Part shown: piece by piece, positions 1-8,149 of the stretch | How positions within the stretch are numbered: position 1 is the stretch's first letter | Layout: each line of letters begins with the position of its first letter | Assembly (NCBI GenBank): GCA_963777855.1 | Contig: CAVZRW010000016.1 | Coordinates: forward strand, 200,307 to 264,306 | Origin: Prado023 sp963777855 | GTDB taxonomy: Bacteria; Actinomycetota; Actinomycetes; S36-B12; CAIYMF01 | Direction: 5' to 3' | Length of the DNA stretch: 64,000 nucleotides | Notes under the pieces: generated by a model | Databases searched by the model: none | Seen by the model: the letters and a program-made list of their open reading frames with translations, nothing else | What the model was told of the DNA's origin: nothing | Translations under genes and position numbers: made by a program

Positions 1-1
1 G

Positions 2-634
2 ACGTGGGTGAGCACCGACACCGGCCTGCGCCACCTCGGGATGGTGGTCGGCCTCAGCGACATCGCGGCCCGGGGCGCGTCGAGCGCGTGGGTGGTCGGC
101 TATCGGGGCAAGGTGGCCCGCACGACCGACGGTGGCGCCACCTGGACGGACCTGAGCTTCACCACCGACCAGTGGCTGGAGGGCGTGGACTTCCCGTCGG
201 CCACGGTGGGCTACATCGCGGCCACCAATGGCGTCGTGTTCCGTTCCGCTGACTCCGGTGCCACCTGGGTGCCGACCGACACGGGTCTGGCTGACCGCAG
301 CCTGTTCGCCCTCGACTTCGTCTCCGCCACGACCGGGTGGGCGGTCGGCGCCGGCGGGGCCATCGTGCGCACGACCGACGGCGCTGCCACATGGCACCAG
401 CAGCATCTCGGCGACGGCAACCAGGACTTCTACGGGATCGCCGCGAGGGACGCCGACCACGCCCTCGCGGTCGGCTTCGACCTGGGCACCTCGAGCGCCC
501 TGGTCGCCACCACCTCGAACGGCGGGGTCACCTGGACCGTGAAGCACGCCCCCATGGGCCCGCTGAACGGCGCGGAGCTGGGCGCGGACCACGCGTGGAT
601 CGTGGGCACGGGGATCCTGCGCGCCGCACGGTGA
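2..634 (+). CDS. Ycf48/BNR-like beta-propeller repeat protein, 5' end outside window
   Basis: The reading frame is open to the left edge (codons ACG TGG precede the GTG at 8), so this is the C-terminal part of a longer protein. It carries repeated blade signatures of the type RTTDGGATW (about residues 38-46 counted from the GTG), RSADSGATW, RTTDGAATW and SNGGVTW, spaced about 40 residues apart, each followed by hydrophobic strands and a GWAVG-like turn. This is the pattern of Ycf48/Hcf136-like and sialidase-type (BNR) propellers, which are usually secreted or surface proteins. Substrate and role cannot be told. No signal peptide is visible because the N-terminus is missing. Confidence 0.75.
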   Translation, partial: TWVSTDTGLRHLGMVVGLSDIAARGASSAWVVGYRGKVARTTDGGATWTDLSFTTDQWLEGVDFPSATVGYIAATNGVVFRSADSGATWVPTDTGLADRSLFALDFVSATTGWAVGAGGAIVRTTDGAATWHQQHLGDGNQDFYGIAARDADHALAVGFDLGTSSALVATTSNGGVTWTVKHAPMGPLNGAELGADHAWIVGTGILRAAR

Positions 635-774
635 TCCCCGCAGGTGCCCGCGGACGCTCTGGGTTCAGCCGCGATACCAGGGCGCAGCGGTGACGCCGGA
701 GTCCATCCGCGACGCCAAGGTGCAGCCGGGTGGCGTCGCGCGCTCACGGCAGGCGGCGCCACCACGGCGGTGGG

Positions 775-1722
775 CTAGCGCTTGAGGGTGACCTGGGCGG
801 ACGTGCTGCCCCGGTACCCGTACTTGGGCAGCACGACCACGCGGTAGACGCCCTTCTTGAAGTTCAGCGTGCGCGTCTCCTTGGAGCCGACGGTGCGGTA
901 GGTGCCCTTGGAGGCCCACGTGCCGTCGGCCTTCTTGCGCTCGACGCGGAACTTCCAGTAGCCGCGTCCCTTGTTGGGGTTGACGTTCACATGGATCACC
1001 GAGGCACGGCTGCGGGTGCTGGCCTTGACCACGGCGGCCGCGTTGTCCGCGCACGGCGCGATGGTCACCTTCTTCGACCAGCCCGGGACGACCTGGCCGT
1101 TGACCGCGAACTGGATGGTCACGCTCCGCCCCGCGGGGAAGCCGCCGAGCCCGACGGACCACCAGCCCTGCTGCCTGGCAGTGATCTGCTTGGTCTCGCG
1201 GACCTTGCCGTTGACGAGGCTCGTGAACTGACCGTAGGCGCCCTGGGTGTCGACGTCGACGATCGCCAGGGACCGGCCGGTGTCCAGATCGCAGTTCGCG
1301 GCCACGAACGTGAGGGTCGGCCATTCGGCGGCGTTGTCGGCGCATTCGGGGACGGTCACGGCGAAGGCGGCGCCGGCGACGGGGATCGCGTCCAGGTTGA
1401 ACGACAGGGTCACGGCCTTGTTCGCCGGAAGGTTGCGCAGCGACACGGCCCACGACGTGGACTCGACGGTTCCGGTGAGTGCGGTGGTGCCGCGGGTGTT
1501 GCCGTCGACGAGGCTGGTCAGCGACCCGGTGACGCCGTTGGTCTCGATGAGGACCGTGGCGAGGGCGCGACCCTCCTCACAGCTCACCGAGTCGAGGGTG
1601 ATGGTCGGCTCCTGGCGGATGGCGGCGCTGGCCGGCGCCACCAGGCCGGTCGCCACGAGTGCGCACGTGCCGAGCAGCGCGCTCGCGCGTCGCAGCAGAC
1701 CTGTGCTGAGTCTGACAGTCAT
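775..1722 (-). CDS. Secreted protein with a duplicated ~85-residue domain
   Basis: A 315-residue protein. The start at 1722 follows a GGGAGGG-rich ribosome-binding stretch. Residues 1-34 form a classic signal peptide: basic MTVRLSTGLLRR, a hydrophobic core, then an APASAA cleavage site. The mature part contains two similar units. Each has a Cys near its start (VSCEEGR and ANCDLDTGR), a TSLV(D/N)G motif, and ends in a CADNAA motif (PECADNAAEW and APCADNAAA). A basic C-terminal segment follows (KGRGYWKFRVERKK, then YRVVVLPKYGYRGS). The conserved cysteines suggest one disulphide per unit. I do not recognise the family; an extracellular or cell-wall-associated role is inferred from the signal peptide only. 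Confidence 0.8.
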   Translation of the reverse strand: MTVRLSTGLLRRASALLGTCALVATGLVAPASAAIRQEPTITLDSVSCEEGRALATVLIETNGVTGSLTSLVDGNTRGTTALTGTVESTSWAVSLRNLPANKAVTLSFNLDAIPVAGAAFAVTVPECADNAAEWPTLTFVAANCDLDTGRSLAIVDVDTQGAYGQFTSLVNGKVRETKQITARQQGWWSVGLGGFPAGRSVTIQFAVNGQVVPGWSKKVTIAPCADNAAAVVKASTRSRASVIHVNVNPNKGRGYWKFRVERKKADGTWASKGTYRTVGSKETRTLNFKKGVYRVVVLPKYGYRGSTSAQVTLKR

Positions 1723-1777
1723 CTGAAGCCCCTTCCCTCCCCGGTCCACGGGCGGTGCCCGTGCCCGCGAAGGATAC

Positions 1778-1796
1778 TCAGGCAAGGCTCCCCTTG
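1778..1796. promoter_or_regulatory. Candidate DtxR/IdeR-like operator between divergent genes
   Basis: TCAGGCAAGGCTCCCCTTG matches 14 of 19 positions of the general DtxR/IdeR consensus (TWAGGTWAGSCTWACCTWA, from established knowledge). It contains the short palindrome GCAAGG-ctcc-CCTTGC. It lies about 55-75 bp upstream of the secreted protein start at 1722 and 135 bp upstream of the gene at 1930. The mismatches fall in the inner half-sites, so this is a weak candidate only. Confidence 0.25.
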
Positions 1797-1929
1797 CTTG
1801 CTGGCGGAACCGACGCGAGCCGGAACCCTGACGAGGACTTGACATCCGCGTGACTCGATCTCGCCGTGCGAGTCCGGGGTCAGGGTGTTGACTGGGTCTG
1901 CCGATCCGGCACCAGGACCAAGGAGAGAC

Positions 1930-2487
1930 ATGATCCGCAGCACCCTTGCCTCGCTCGTGCGCGTCGAGGAGGCGGAGACTGGCGGCCCGTTCGACGTGAT
2001 CAACGGGCTGCCGGTGCACCCGCTCGTCGTCCACGCGGCCGTCGTGCTCGTGCCGCTGGCGGCCCTGGGCCTGATCGTCATGGCCTTCTCGCCGCGCTTC
2101 TCCCGGCGCTACGGATGGTTGGTGGTGTGGGCCTCCATCGGTGGGGCCGTGTTCAGCTTCGTGGCCAAGGAGGCCGGCGAGGCGCTGGCCGACCGGGTCG
2201 GCGAGCCCGGGTTCGACCACGCGGAGCTCGGCGACGTCATGCCGATCGCGGCCAGCCTCCTGATGGCGGCGACGATCGTGCTGTGGCTGCTGGACCGGGG
2301 GCCTGACGGAAGCCCTCGGCGCGGCGGACTGCTGCGCACCCTTGTGGCCGTGGCCGCGGTGGCCCTGGCGCTGGGCAACATGGTCTGGATGTACCGGGTG
2401 GGGGACTCGGGGGCGAAGTCGGTGTGGTCCGGCGAGATCTCCGAGGCTGCGGCCGCCGTACCGACTGCCGGCGCTCAGCGCTTGTAG
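1930..2487 (+). CDS. DUF2231-like four-helix membrane protein
   Basis: 185 residues. The start is set by AAGGAG at 1919-1924, six bases before the ATG; a longer in-frame start at 1885 lacks such a site. The signature NGLPVHPLVVHAAVVLVPLA near residues 22-41 is typical of DUF2231 proteins. Four predicted membrane helices lie at roughly residues 30-50, 58-78, 98-118 and 130-150. A conserved-looking acidic/histidine loop (GFDHAELGD) sits between helices 2 and 3. Function is unknown for the family; some members are discussed as redox or haem-associated membrane proteins, but nothing here proves that. Its last 13 bases overlap the convergent gene below. Confidence 0.75.
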   Translation: MIRSTLASLVRVEEAETGGPFDVINGLPVHPLVVHAAVVLVPLAALGLIVMAFSPRFSRRYGWLVVWASIGGAVFSFVAKEAGEALADRVGEPGFDHAELGDVMPIAASLLMAATIVLWLLDRGPDGSPRRGGLLRTLVAVAAVALALGNMVWMYRVGDSGAKSVWSGEISEAAAAVPTAGAQRL

Positions 2488-2705
2488 CGGCTGCGGGCGA
2501 TCAGCCAGCCGGCCAGGAACCCCAGGCCCAGCAGCACGAACAGGAACACCCAGCCCGGGGCCGTGAGGTTGAACCACAGGAACTTCAGGGTGGCATCCCT
2601 GGTGTTGCTGAACACGAAGATCAGGCACACGGCCACGATGGAGATGCCGGCGATCCACTTCGGGGTCATCCGGAATCCCTTGTCGGAACTCTCGACCTGG
2701 CTCAT
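2475..2705 (-). CDS. Small two-helix membrane protein, LapA/DUF1049-like
   Basis: 76 residues starting at the ATG MSQVESSDKG. Two hydrophobic helices (about residues 17-34 and 51-70) are separated by a short loop, NTRDATLKFLWFNLTAPG, and the protein ends in a basic tail (ARSRYKR). The NTRDATLKFLWFNL-type strand followed by a second helix with GxxxG-like spacing is characteristic of the LapA (DUF1049) domain. The role is unknown; family members are inner-membrane proteins linked in some bacteria to lipopolysaccharide assembly, which does not apply to a Gram-positive. It converges on, and overlaps by 13 bp, the DUF2231 gene. Confidence 0.7.
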   Translation of the reverse strand: MSQVESSDKGFRMTPKWIAGISIVAVCLIFVFSNTRDATLKFLWFNLTAPGWVFLFVLLGLGFLAGWLIARSRYKR

Positions 2706-2864
2706 GTCAGGGACCTCCCCGGCTCGTGGCGCACCAACGGGCGCATGGTGGCACACCACCGGACCGGCTCGCTGCCCCACGCACGTGCCATCCGGCCCTC
2801 GTCTTGTCACTGCCGCGGCCCCGCACCGCGCGCCACAGCCCCGGCGATCATGCACGCTTCCCCC

Positions 2865-4343
2865 ATGGGCGAGGACGTCGCGGGCCGTACCTTCACGCGT
2901 GAGGACCGGCAGCGCTATCGGGACAAGGTGCATCGGTGCCTGGACGTGCTCGCCCAGATGCTGGCCGAGGAGCGCTTCGACTTCGAGGCCCCGCTGACCG
3001 GGATGGAGGTCGAGCTCAACCTGATCGACACGCTGGGCCACCCGGCGCTGCGCAACGCCGAGGTCCTGGCCCGCATCGACAACCCGGCGTTCGTCCAGGA
3101 GCTCGGCCGCTTCAACCTGGAGATCAACATCCCGCCGCAGAGCCTGGTCGGCGACGGGGCGGCGCGCTACGAGTCGCAGGTGCGCGAGCAGCTCAACGCC
3201 GCCGAGGCACGGGCCGAGTCCGAGGACGCCCAGCTGGTGATGATCGGCATCCTGCCGACGCTGACCCCCGAGCTGATGACCTCGGAGTCGATCAGCAGCA
3301 ACTCGCGCTACGCCCTGCTCGACGAGCAGCTGCTGCTGGCCCGCGGCGAGGACCTGCACATCGACATCCGCGGGGGCAACGAGGCCCTGGAGACCTGGGC
3401 GGACTCGATCGCCCCCGAGGCCGCCTGCACCAGCGTCCAGTTCCACCTGCAGGTCAGTCCCGATGAGTTCGCGCCCTCGTGGAACGCGGCCCAGTGCCTG
3501 GCGGCCCCGCAGGTCGCCCTCGGCGCCAACTCCCCGTACTTCCTGGGCCGCGAGCTCTGGCGCGAGACGCGGATCGCGCTGTTCACCCAGGCCACCGACA
3601 CCCGCCCGGCGGAGATGAAGGCCCAGGGTGTTCGCCCGCGGGTGTGGTTCGGCGAGCGCTGGATCACCAGCGTGTTCGACCTGTTCGAGGAGAACATCAC
3701 CTACTTCCCGTCCCTGCTCCCGGTGCTCAACGACGAGGACCCGGTCGCCGAGTACGAGGCGGGGCGCACCCCGAGCCTGCACGAGCTGCGGCTGCACAAC
3801 GGCACGGTGTGGCGCTGGAACCGCCCGGTGTACGACGTGCACGAGGGCGTGCCGCACCTGCGCGTGGAGAACCGCGTGCTGCCGGCCGGGCCGACCGTCG
3901 TCGACGTTCTTGCCAACGGGGCCTTCTACTTCGGGGCGCTGCGTGCGCTGGCCGAGGAGGAGCGCCCGGTGTGGTCGCGCATGTCGTTCGGGGCGGCCGA
4001 GGAGAACTTCACCGCGGCCTCGATCCGCGGGATCGACGCGACCGTCTACTGGCCGCGGGTGGGTGAGGTGCCGGTCAACGAGCTGGTGCTGCGCCGCCTG
4101 CTTCCCCTGGCGCACAAGGGCCTGCAGGAGTGGGGCGTCGACGACGACATCCGCGAGCGGCTGCTGGGGATCATCGAGGGTCGGTGCACCACCGGGCGCA
4201 ACGGCGCGCGCTGGCAGGTCGACGCCGTGCGCGCGCTGCAGGCCCGGGGCATGGACCGGGCCGAGGCGCTGCGCCGGATGACCCTCGAGTACGTCGCGCG
4301 CATGCACACCAACGACCCCGTGCACACGTGGGAGCCGGTCTGA
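2865..4343 (+). CDS. Glutamate-cysteine ligase family (GCS2) protein
   Basis: 492 residues from the ATG at 2865; an in-frame ATG at 2850 would add five residues. Visible family features are the acidic GMEVELNLID strand (about residues 45-54), the GRFNLEINIPP strand (around 82-92), a SISSNSRYALLDEQL segment, a QFHLQV strand and a GANSPYFLG substrate loop. These match carboxylate-amine ligases of the GCS2 family, about 490 residues in actinobacteria, that join glutamate and cysteine or a similar amine using ATP. Most actinobacteria use mycothiol rather than glutathione, so the physiological product is uncertain. It stands alone, with no glutathione synthetase beside it. A convergent acetyltransferase ends 3 bp downstream. 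Confidence 0.75.
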   Translation: MGEDVAGRTFTREDRQRYRDKVHRCLDVLAQMLAEERFDFEAPLTGMEVELNLIDTLGHPALRNAEVLARIDNPAFVQELGRFNLEINIPPQSLVGDGAARYESQVREQLNAAEARAESEDAQLVMIGILPTLTPELMTSESISSNSRYALLDEQLLLARGEDLHIDIRGGNEALETWADSIAPEAACTSVQFHLQVSPDEFAPSWNAAQCLAAPQVALGANSPYFLGRELWRETRIALFTQATDTRPAEMKAQGVRPRVWFGERWITSVFDLFEENITYFPSLLPVLNDEDPVAEYEAGRTPSLHELRLHNGTVWRWNRPVYDVHEGVPHLRVENRVLPAGPTVVDVLANGAFYFGALRALAEEERPVWSRMSFGAAEENFTAASIRGIDATVYWPRVGEVPVNELVLRRLLPLAHKGLQEWGVDDDIRERLLGIIEGRCTTGRNGARWQVDAVRALQARGMDRAEALRRMTLEYVARMHTNDPVHTWEPV

Positions 4344-4346
4344 GGG

Positions 4347-4916
4347 CTACACCTCGCGGATCACGCGCGCGGGGTTGCCGACCGCCACGACCCCGGGGGG
4401 CAGGTCCGTGATGACGATGGATCCGGCCCCGACGACGGTGTCCGCGCCGATGCCCACTCCCGGGCCCACAACAACGCCGCCGCCGAGCCAGACCCGGTCG
4501 CCCAGGTTGATGGGGTAGCCGAGCTCCCGGCCGGACGTGCGCTCCTCGGGGTCCACCGGGTGGGTGGCGGTGAGCAGCTGCACGCCGGGGGCGAGCATCA
4601 CCTGCGTGCCGATCCGGACCTCCGCGACGTCCAGGATCACGCAGTTCGCGTTGGCGTAGAACCCGGCGCCCACGTGGATGTTGCACCCGTAGTCGACGTG
4701 CAGGGTGGGCTCGATCTCGATGGCCCCACCGATGCTGCCGAGCAGCTCGTGGAGCAGGCGCAGCCGTTCGTCGGCGAGCTCGGGCGGGGTGTGGTTGTAG
4801 CGGAACTCCAGGGAGCGCGCCCGGATCCGCCCGGCCACCAGCTCCGGGTCGTCGGGCCGGTAGGGCTCACCGGCGATCATCCGCTGGTACTCGGGGCCGC
4901 TCATCCGGAAGGTCAC
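4347..4916 (-). CDS. Maltose/galactoside O-acetyltransferase-like protein (left-handed beta-helix)
   Basis: 189 residues. It has the N-terminal Mac domain (MSGPEYQRMIAGEPYRPDDPEL) followed by hexapeptide repeats from about residue 70 on (IEIEPTLHVDYG, IHVGAGFYANANC, VRIGTQVMLAPG, INLGDRVWLGGGVVVGPG, IGADTVVGAGSIV). The catalytic His lies in the LLTATHPVD loop. This is the LacA/Maa/NodL family, which transfers acetyl from acetyl-CoA to a sugar hydroxyl. The chosen GTG at 4916 lies close behind a TAGGAC box; the ATG at 4904 (MSGPEY) is the alternative. The acceptor sugar cannot be told. Confidence 0.8.
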   Translation of the reverse strand: MTFRMSGPEYQRMIAGEPYRPDDPELVAGRIRARSLEFRYNHTPPELADERLRLLHELLGSIGGAIEIEPTLHVDYGCNIHVGAGFYANANCVILDVAEVRIGTQVMLAPGVQLLTATHPVDPEERTSGRELGYPINLGDRVWLGGGVVVGPGVGIGADTVVGAGSIVITDLPPGVVAVGNPARVIREV

Positions 4917-5035
4917 CCGACAGTCCTACCAGCCGGCCGCGCGGCCGGCATCCCGGGCGGCCCGGGGTTGGCGGCGACGGGGACCCGGGGCGGAGCGGCT
5001 ATGCCGCAGGGCCGGTGTCGGGGACAATCCCGGCC

Positions 5036-5353
5036 ATGGAGACGATCACCGCCCCGGAGCTGGCCAGTCGACTCGGAGCGGGCGCTGTCGCCCTGGTCGA
5101 CGTGCGCGAGGTGCACGAGTACGCCGCGGGCCACGTGCCCCAGGCCGTGAGCATCCCGATGAGCGTGCTGCCGGTGCGCCTGACGGAGATCCCCCGCGAC
5201 GTGCCCGTGCACCTGATCTGTGCCTCGGGTGCACGCTCGGCGCAAGTGGGGCTGTGGCTCGACCAGCAGGGCTACACGACCGTCAACGTCGCCGGTGGAA
5301 CCGGTGCGTGGGTCGTCAACGGCGGGCCGCTGGCCTCGGGCATGGGCCGCTGA
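5036..5353 (+). CDS. Single-domain rhodanese-like sulfurtransferase
   Basis: 105 residues. The rhodanese fold is clear: LVDVREVHEYAAGHVPQAVSIP at about residues 21-43, and the active-site loop LICASGARSA with catalytic Cys near residue 63. A GTGAW turn follows. Such proteins move sulfane sulfur from a donor to thiols, acting in the cytoplasm. The ATG at 5036 lies 7 nt after GACAAT, so the mRNA may be leaderless; an upstream GTG at 5015 would add seven residues. It converges with the zinc permease gene. Confidence 0.85.
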   Translation: METITAPELASRLGAGAVALVDVREVHEYAAGHVPQAVSIPMSVLPVRLTEIPRDVPVHLICASGARSAQVGLWLDQQGYTTVNVAGGTGAWVVNGGPLASGMGR

Positions 5354-5463
5354 GGCGGGCGACGGCCAGCGAGTTCCAGCCACATGGGCGCGACCAGGAC
5401 GTGAGTGCCGCGGCGGGACCGAGGCGCGCCCACCGCGACGGGGCGCGGGAGCAGCCGTCCAAG

Positions 5464-6288
5464 CTACCTGCCGCGCAGTGCCCGGCGCAGGGGCACCGCC
5501 GCCGTGGCGACCAGGGCGAAGGTGGCCAGCGCCAGCAGCACGATGGTGGGTCCGGGGGGAACGTCGACGTAGAACGAGAGCACCAGCCCGACGACCGCCG
5601 CCCCCAGCCCGACTCCCATCCCGGTGGCCAGCGTGGCCCGGAACGACCGGGTCACCTGCTGGGCTGCCGCGATCGGCACGATCATCATCGCGCTGACCAT
5701 GAGCAGGCCGACCACCTGCATGCCGACGACGACGCTGACCGCCGCCATGACGGCGAGCAGGCGACTCATCGCGGTCACCCGGATGCCCTGGACCGAGGCG
5801 ATGTCGGGGTCGATCGAGACCACGAACAACTCCCGGCCGAAGATGGCGACTGCCCCCAGGAGCAGCACGACCAGCGCAGCCAGGGACCACAGGTCCGTCG
5901 TCGAGACGGTGGTCAGGGAGCCGAAGAGGTAGCTGTTGAGCACGGAGGTCGCCTGGTTCCCGGCGAGGCTGACGAGCATCACGCCCCCGGCGATGCCGCC
6001 GTAGAAGATGAGGGCCAGGGCCAGGTCGCCCGCGGTCCGCGAGCGCTCGCGGATGTACTCCACCAGCAGCGCCCCGAGTGCGGCCACGATCATCGCCGTG
6101 GGGACGGGCGCGGTGCCCAGCAGCAGGGCCAGGCCGATCCCGGTGGTCGCGATGTGACCCATGCCGTCGCCGAGCAGGGCCATCCGGCGCTGCACGAGGA
6201 AGATGCCGACGATCGGGGCCACTGGCCCGAACAGGGCGGCAGCAAGCAGCGCGCGCTGCATGAATCCGTAGTCGAGCAGTCCGCCCAT
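5464..6288 (-). CDS. znuB: Zinc/manganese ABC transporter permease ZnuB
   Basis: 274 residues with about eight or nine membrane helices, the ABC-3 permease fold. Recognisable segments are QRRMALLGDGMGHIATTGIGLA (about residues 33-54), SLAGNQATSVLNSYLFGSL, GIRVTAMSRLLAVMAAVSVVVG and SAMMIVPIAAAQQ. It forms the membrane channel for the ATPase and binding protein encoded just upstream. Its ATG overlaps the ATPase stop (TGATG), which points to translational coupling. It is the last gene of a three-gene operon and converges with the rhodanese gene. Confidence 0.9.
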   Translation of the reverse strand: MGGLLDYGFMQRALLAAALFGPVAPIVGIFLVQRRMALLGDGMGHIATTGIGLALLLGTAPVPTAMIVAALGALLVEYIRERSRTAGDLALALIFYGGIAGGVMLVSLAGNQATSVLNSYLFGSLTTVSTTDLWSLAALVVLLLGAVAIFGRELFVVSIDPDIASVQGIRVTAMSRLLAVMAAVSVVVGMQVVGLLMVSAMMIVPIAAAQQVTRSFRATLATGMGVGLGAAVVGLVLSFYVDVPPGPTIVLLALATFALVATAAVPLRRALRGR

Positions 6289-7067
6289 CAGCCCTCCAGC
6301 ATGGTGGGGGTCGGATCCCCGTCGTCGTGGTGGTGGACGTCGGCCCATCCGGCGGGGGCCGCTGGGCCGTCATGGACCACGCGACCTGCGTCGAGCACGA
6401 TCGCACGCGACACCAGGTCAGCCATCGCGCCCAACCCGTGGGCCACGAGGATGACGGTGTGGCCGCGCAGCGAGGCCAGCGTGCTGGCCAGTCGCTGCTG
6501 GTTGGCGAGGTCCACCCCGGCGGTGGGCTCATCCAGAACGAGTGTGTCGGATCCCTCGGCCAGGGCCCTGGCCACCATGACCCGCCGCTGCTGACCGCCG
6601 GAGAGGGTGTCCAACCGGTCGTGCTGGCGCTCGGCGAGCCCGACCTGTTCGAGGGACTCGACGGCGGCCCGGAGGTCGGCCCGCCGGGTCCGGCGCCAGC
6701 GGGTGCGGGGGCTGATGCGGCTGGAGGTCACCATCTCCAGGACCGAGATCGGTACGCCGGTGGCAGCCGGCAGGCGCTGGGGGACGAACGTGATCCTCTC
6801 CCAGTCGCGGAACCGGGCCATGGGGGTGCCGTGGATGAGCACCTCCCCGTGCGAGAGCGGCTGCAGGCCGAGCAGGGCGCGCACCAGCGTCGTCTTGCCC
6901 GAGCCGTTGGCCCCCAGCAGGGCGACGAAGGAGCCCGCCTCCACCTGCAGGTCCATGTGGTTGAACACGTGGACGCCGTCGAACTCGACGCAGCCGCCGC
7001 GCATCTCGAACACGGGCACGCCGGGATTCCCGGGTCCGGCGTGCCCGGCGGCGGGGTCGTGGGTCAC
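6288..7067 (-). CDS. znuC: Zinc/manganese ABC transporter ATP-binding protein ZnuC
   Basis: 259 residues starting at a GTG that overlaps the znuA stop (GTGA). Walker A is GANGSGKT (about residues 53-60), the signature is LSGGQQRR (about 155), Walker B is TLVLDEPTAG, followed by a switch His in LVAHG. A His/Asp-rich tail (WADVHHHDDGD) is typical of metal-transporter ATPases and may bind zinc. It powers uptake of zinc delivered by ZnuA through ZnuB. Gene order and overlaps show a single transcript. Confidence 0.9.
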   Translation of the reverse strand: MTHDPAAGHAGPGNPGVPVFEMRGGCVEFDGVHVFNHMDLQVEAGSFVALLGANGSGKTTLVRALLGLQPLSHGEVLIHGTPMARFRDWERITFVPQRLPAATGVPISVLEMVTSSRISPRTRWRRTRRADLRAAVESLEQVGLAERQHDRLDTLSGGQQRRVMVARALAEGSDTLVLDEPTAGVDLANQQRLASTLASLRGHTVILVAHGLGAMADLVSRAIVLDAGRVVHDGPAAPAGWADVHHHDDGDPTPTMLEG

Positions 7068-7984
7068 GTGCAGGTCTGTCCCGTGATCAGGGTGGCGAGG
7101 TTGTCGCGCATGATCGTGTCATAGCTCTTGCCGTCCGTGCTGCCCTCGATGGGGTCCAGCATCGCCGTGTCGGCACCGGTCTCACGGGCGATGGCCTCGG
7201 CCGCGGCCGGAGAGGCCAGGCTCTCGAAGTAGACCGTGGTCACGCCCTCGGTGCGCACGAGATCGGTGATCTCCGCGAGCTTGGCCGGCGTGGGCTCGGC
7301 GTCCGGGGACAGTCCCGAGATCCCGTGCTGTTCGAAGTCGTAGGCCGCGGCCAGGTAGCCGAAGGCCTCGTGGGAGACCACGAGGGGCTTGACGGCGCAG
7401 GAGCGCAGCCCAGCGCGGAACTCGGCGTCGAGGTCGGCCATCGCCGCGGTGAGCCCCGCGGTGTCCCAGTCCGTGCCCAGGCCCCGGTCCGCGAGGCCGG
7501 CTGCGATCGTGGCACCCATGGTGGCCATGTGGGTGGGGTCCATCCACACGTGCGGATCCGTGGCGCCCTCGTCGGCATGCTCCGTGGCGCCCTCCTCCTC
7601 GTGGCTGTGACCCGTGAGCAGCTCGATCCCCGACGTCACGTCGACCGCGCGGTCGGCGGCCTCCTGGGCGATCGCGGCGTCGACCGCGGGGATCAGGCCC
7701 GGGACGTGGGCGACGAGGTCGGCCTCGGCGATCTGGGCCACCTGCTTGGCGGTCAGCTCCAGGTCGTGGGGCTCGACCCCCGGAGCGGTCAGCAGGACCA
7801 CCTCGACCGCGTCGCCGCCGATCTGCTGGGCTGCGAAGGCGGTCGGGTAGACGTCGGTGACGATCGTGACCCGATCGGCGCCGGCGGACCCGGCAGCGGA
7901 GTCGGCGTCGTCCTGGCCGGCGCAGCCGGTGGTGAGCAGGAGGCCGGCGGAGAAGAGGGTCACCACGACCGATCTGTTGCGCAT
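7064..7984 (-). CDS. znuA: Zinc-binding lipoprotein ZnuA (ABC substrate-binding protein)
   Basis: 306 residues. A lipobox, LLLTTGCAGQ (Cys about residue 21), anchors it to the membrane outer face. The cluster A-I metal-binding family features are present: GVEPHDLELTAKQ, a His/Glu-rich loop GHSHEEEGATEHADEGATDPHVW (mid-protein, usual for zinc rather than manganese binders), SHEAFGY and FESLAS. It captures zinc outside the cell and hands it to ZnuB. It is the first gene of the operon and is divergent from the zur-like gene, with a Zur-box candidate just upstream. The ATG has no good ribosome-binding site and sits where a transcript would begin, so it may be leaderless. Confidence 0.92.
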   Translation of the reverse strand: MRNRSVVVTLFSAGLLLTTGCAGQDDADSAAGSAGADRVTIVTDVYPTAFAAQQIGGDAVEVVLLTAPGVEPHDLELTAKQVAQIAEADLVAHVPGLIPAVDAAIAQEAADRAVDVTSGIELLTGHSHEEEGATEHADEGATDPHVWMDPTHMATMGATIAAGLADRGLGTDWDTAGLTAAMADLDAEFRAGLRSCAVKPLVVSHEAFGYLAAAYDFEQHGISGLSPDAEPTPAKLAEITDLVRTEGVTTVYFESLASPAAAEAIARETGADTAMLDPIEGSTDGKSYDTIMRDNLATLITGQTCT

Positions 7985-7991
7985 GGGAGTC

Positions 7992-8020
7992 AGTCTCAGA
8001 CAAATAGGAATGATTGTCAA
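7992..8020 (-). promoter_or_regulatory. znuA promoter with overlapping Zur-box candidate
   Basis: On the minus strand TTGACA (8020-8015) is followed after 17 nt by GAGACT (7997-7992), about 7 nt before the ATG. The stretch TGACAATCATTCCTA (8019-8005) matches 11 of 15 bases of the actinobacterial Zur consensus TGAAAATCATTTTCA known from the literature. A zinc-loaded repressor bound here would cover the -35 box. This fits the Fur-family gene on the other side. Confidence 0.6.
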
Positions 8021-8149
8021 AAGCTGGTTGCGAGGTGCCCGGGGGGCGCTGCCATCCTGAAGGAAGCGCCCCGGGCCTGGGCGCTGAACTGGACCAGCAC
8101 GGCGACCACGTGCACGAGCGCTGGGCCGTCGCGGGCCTAGGATCGGGGC

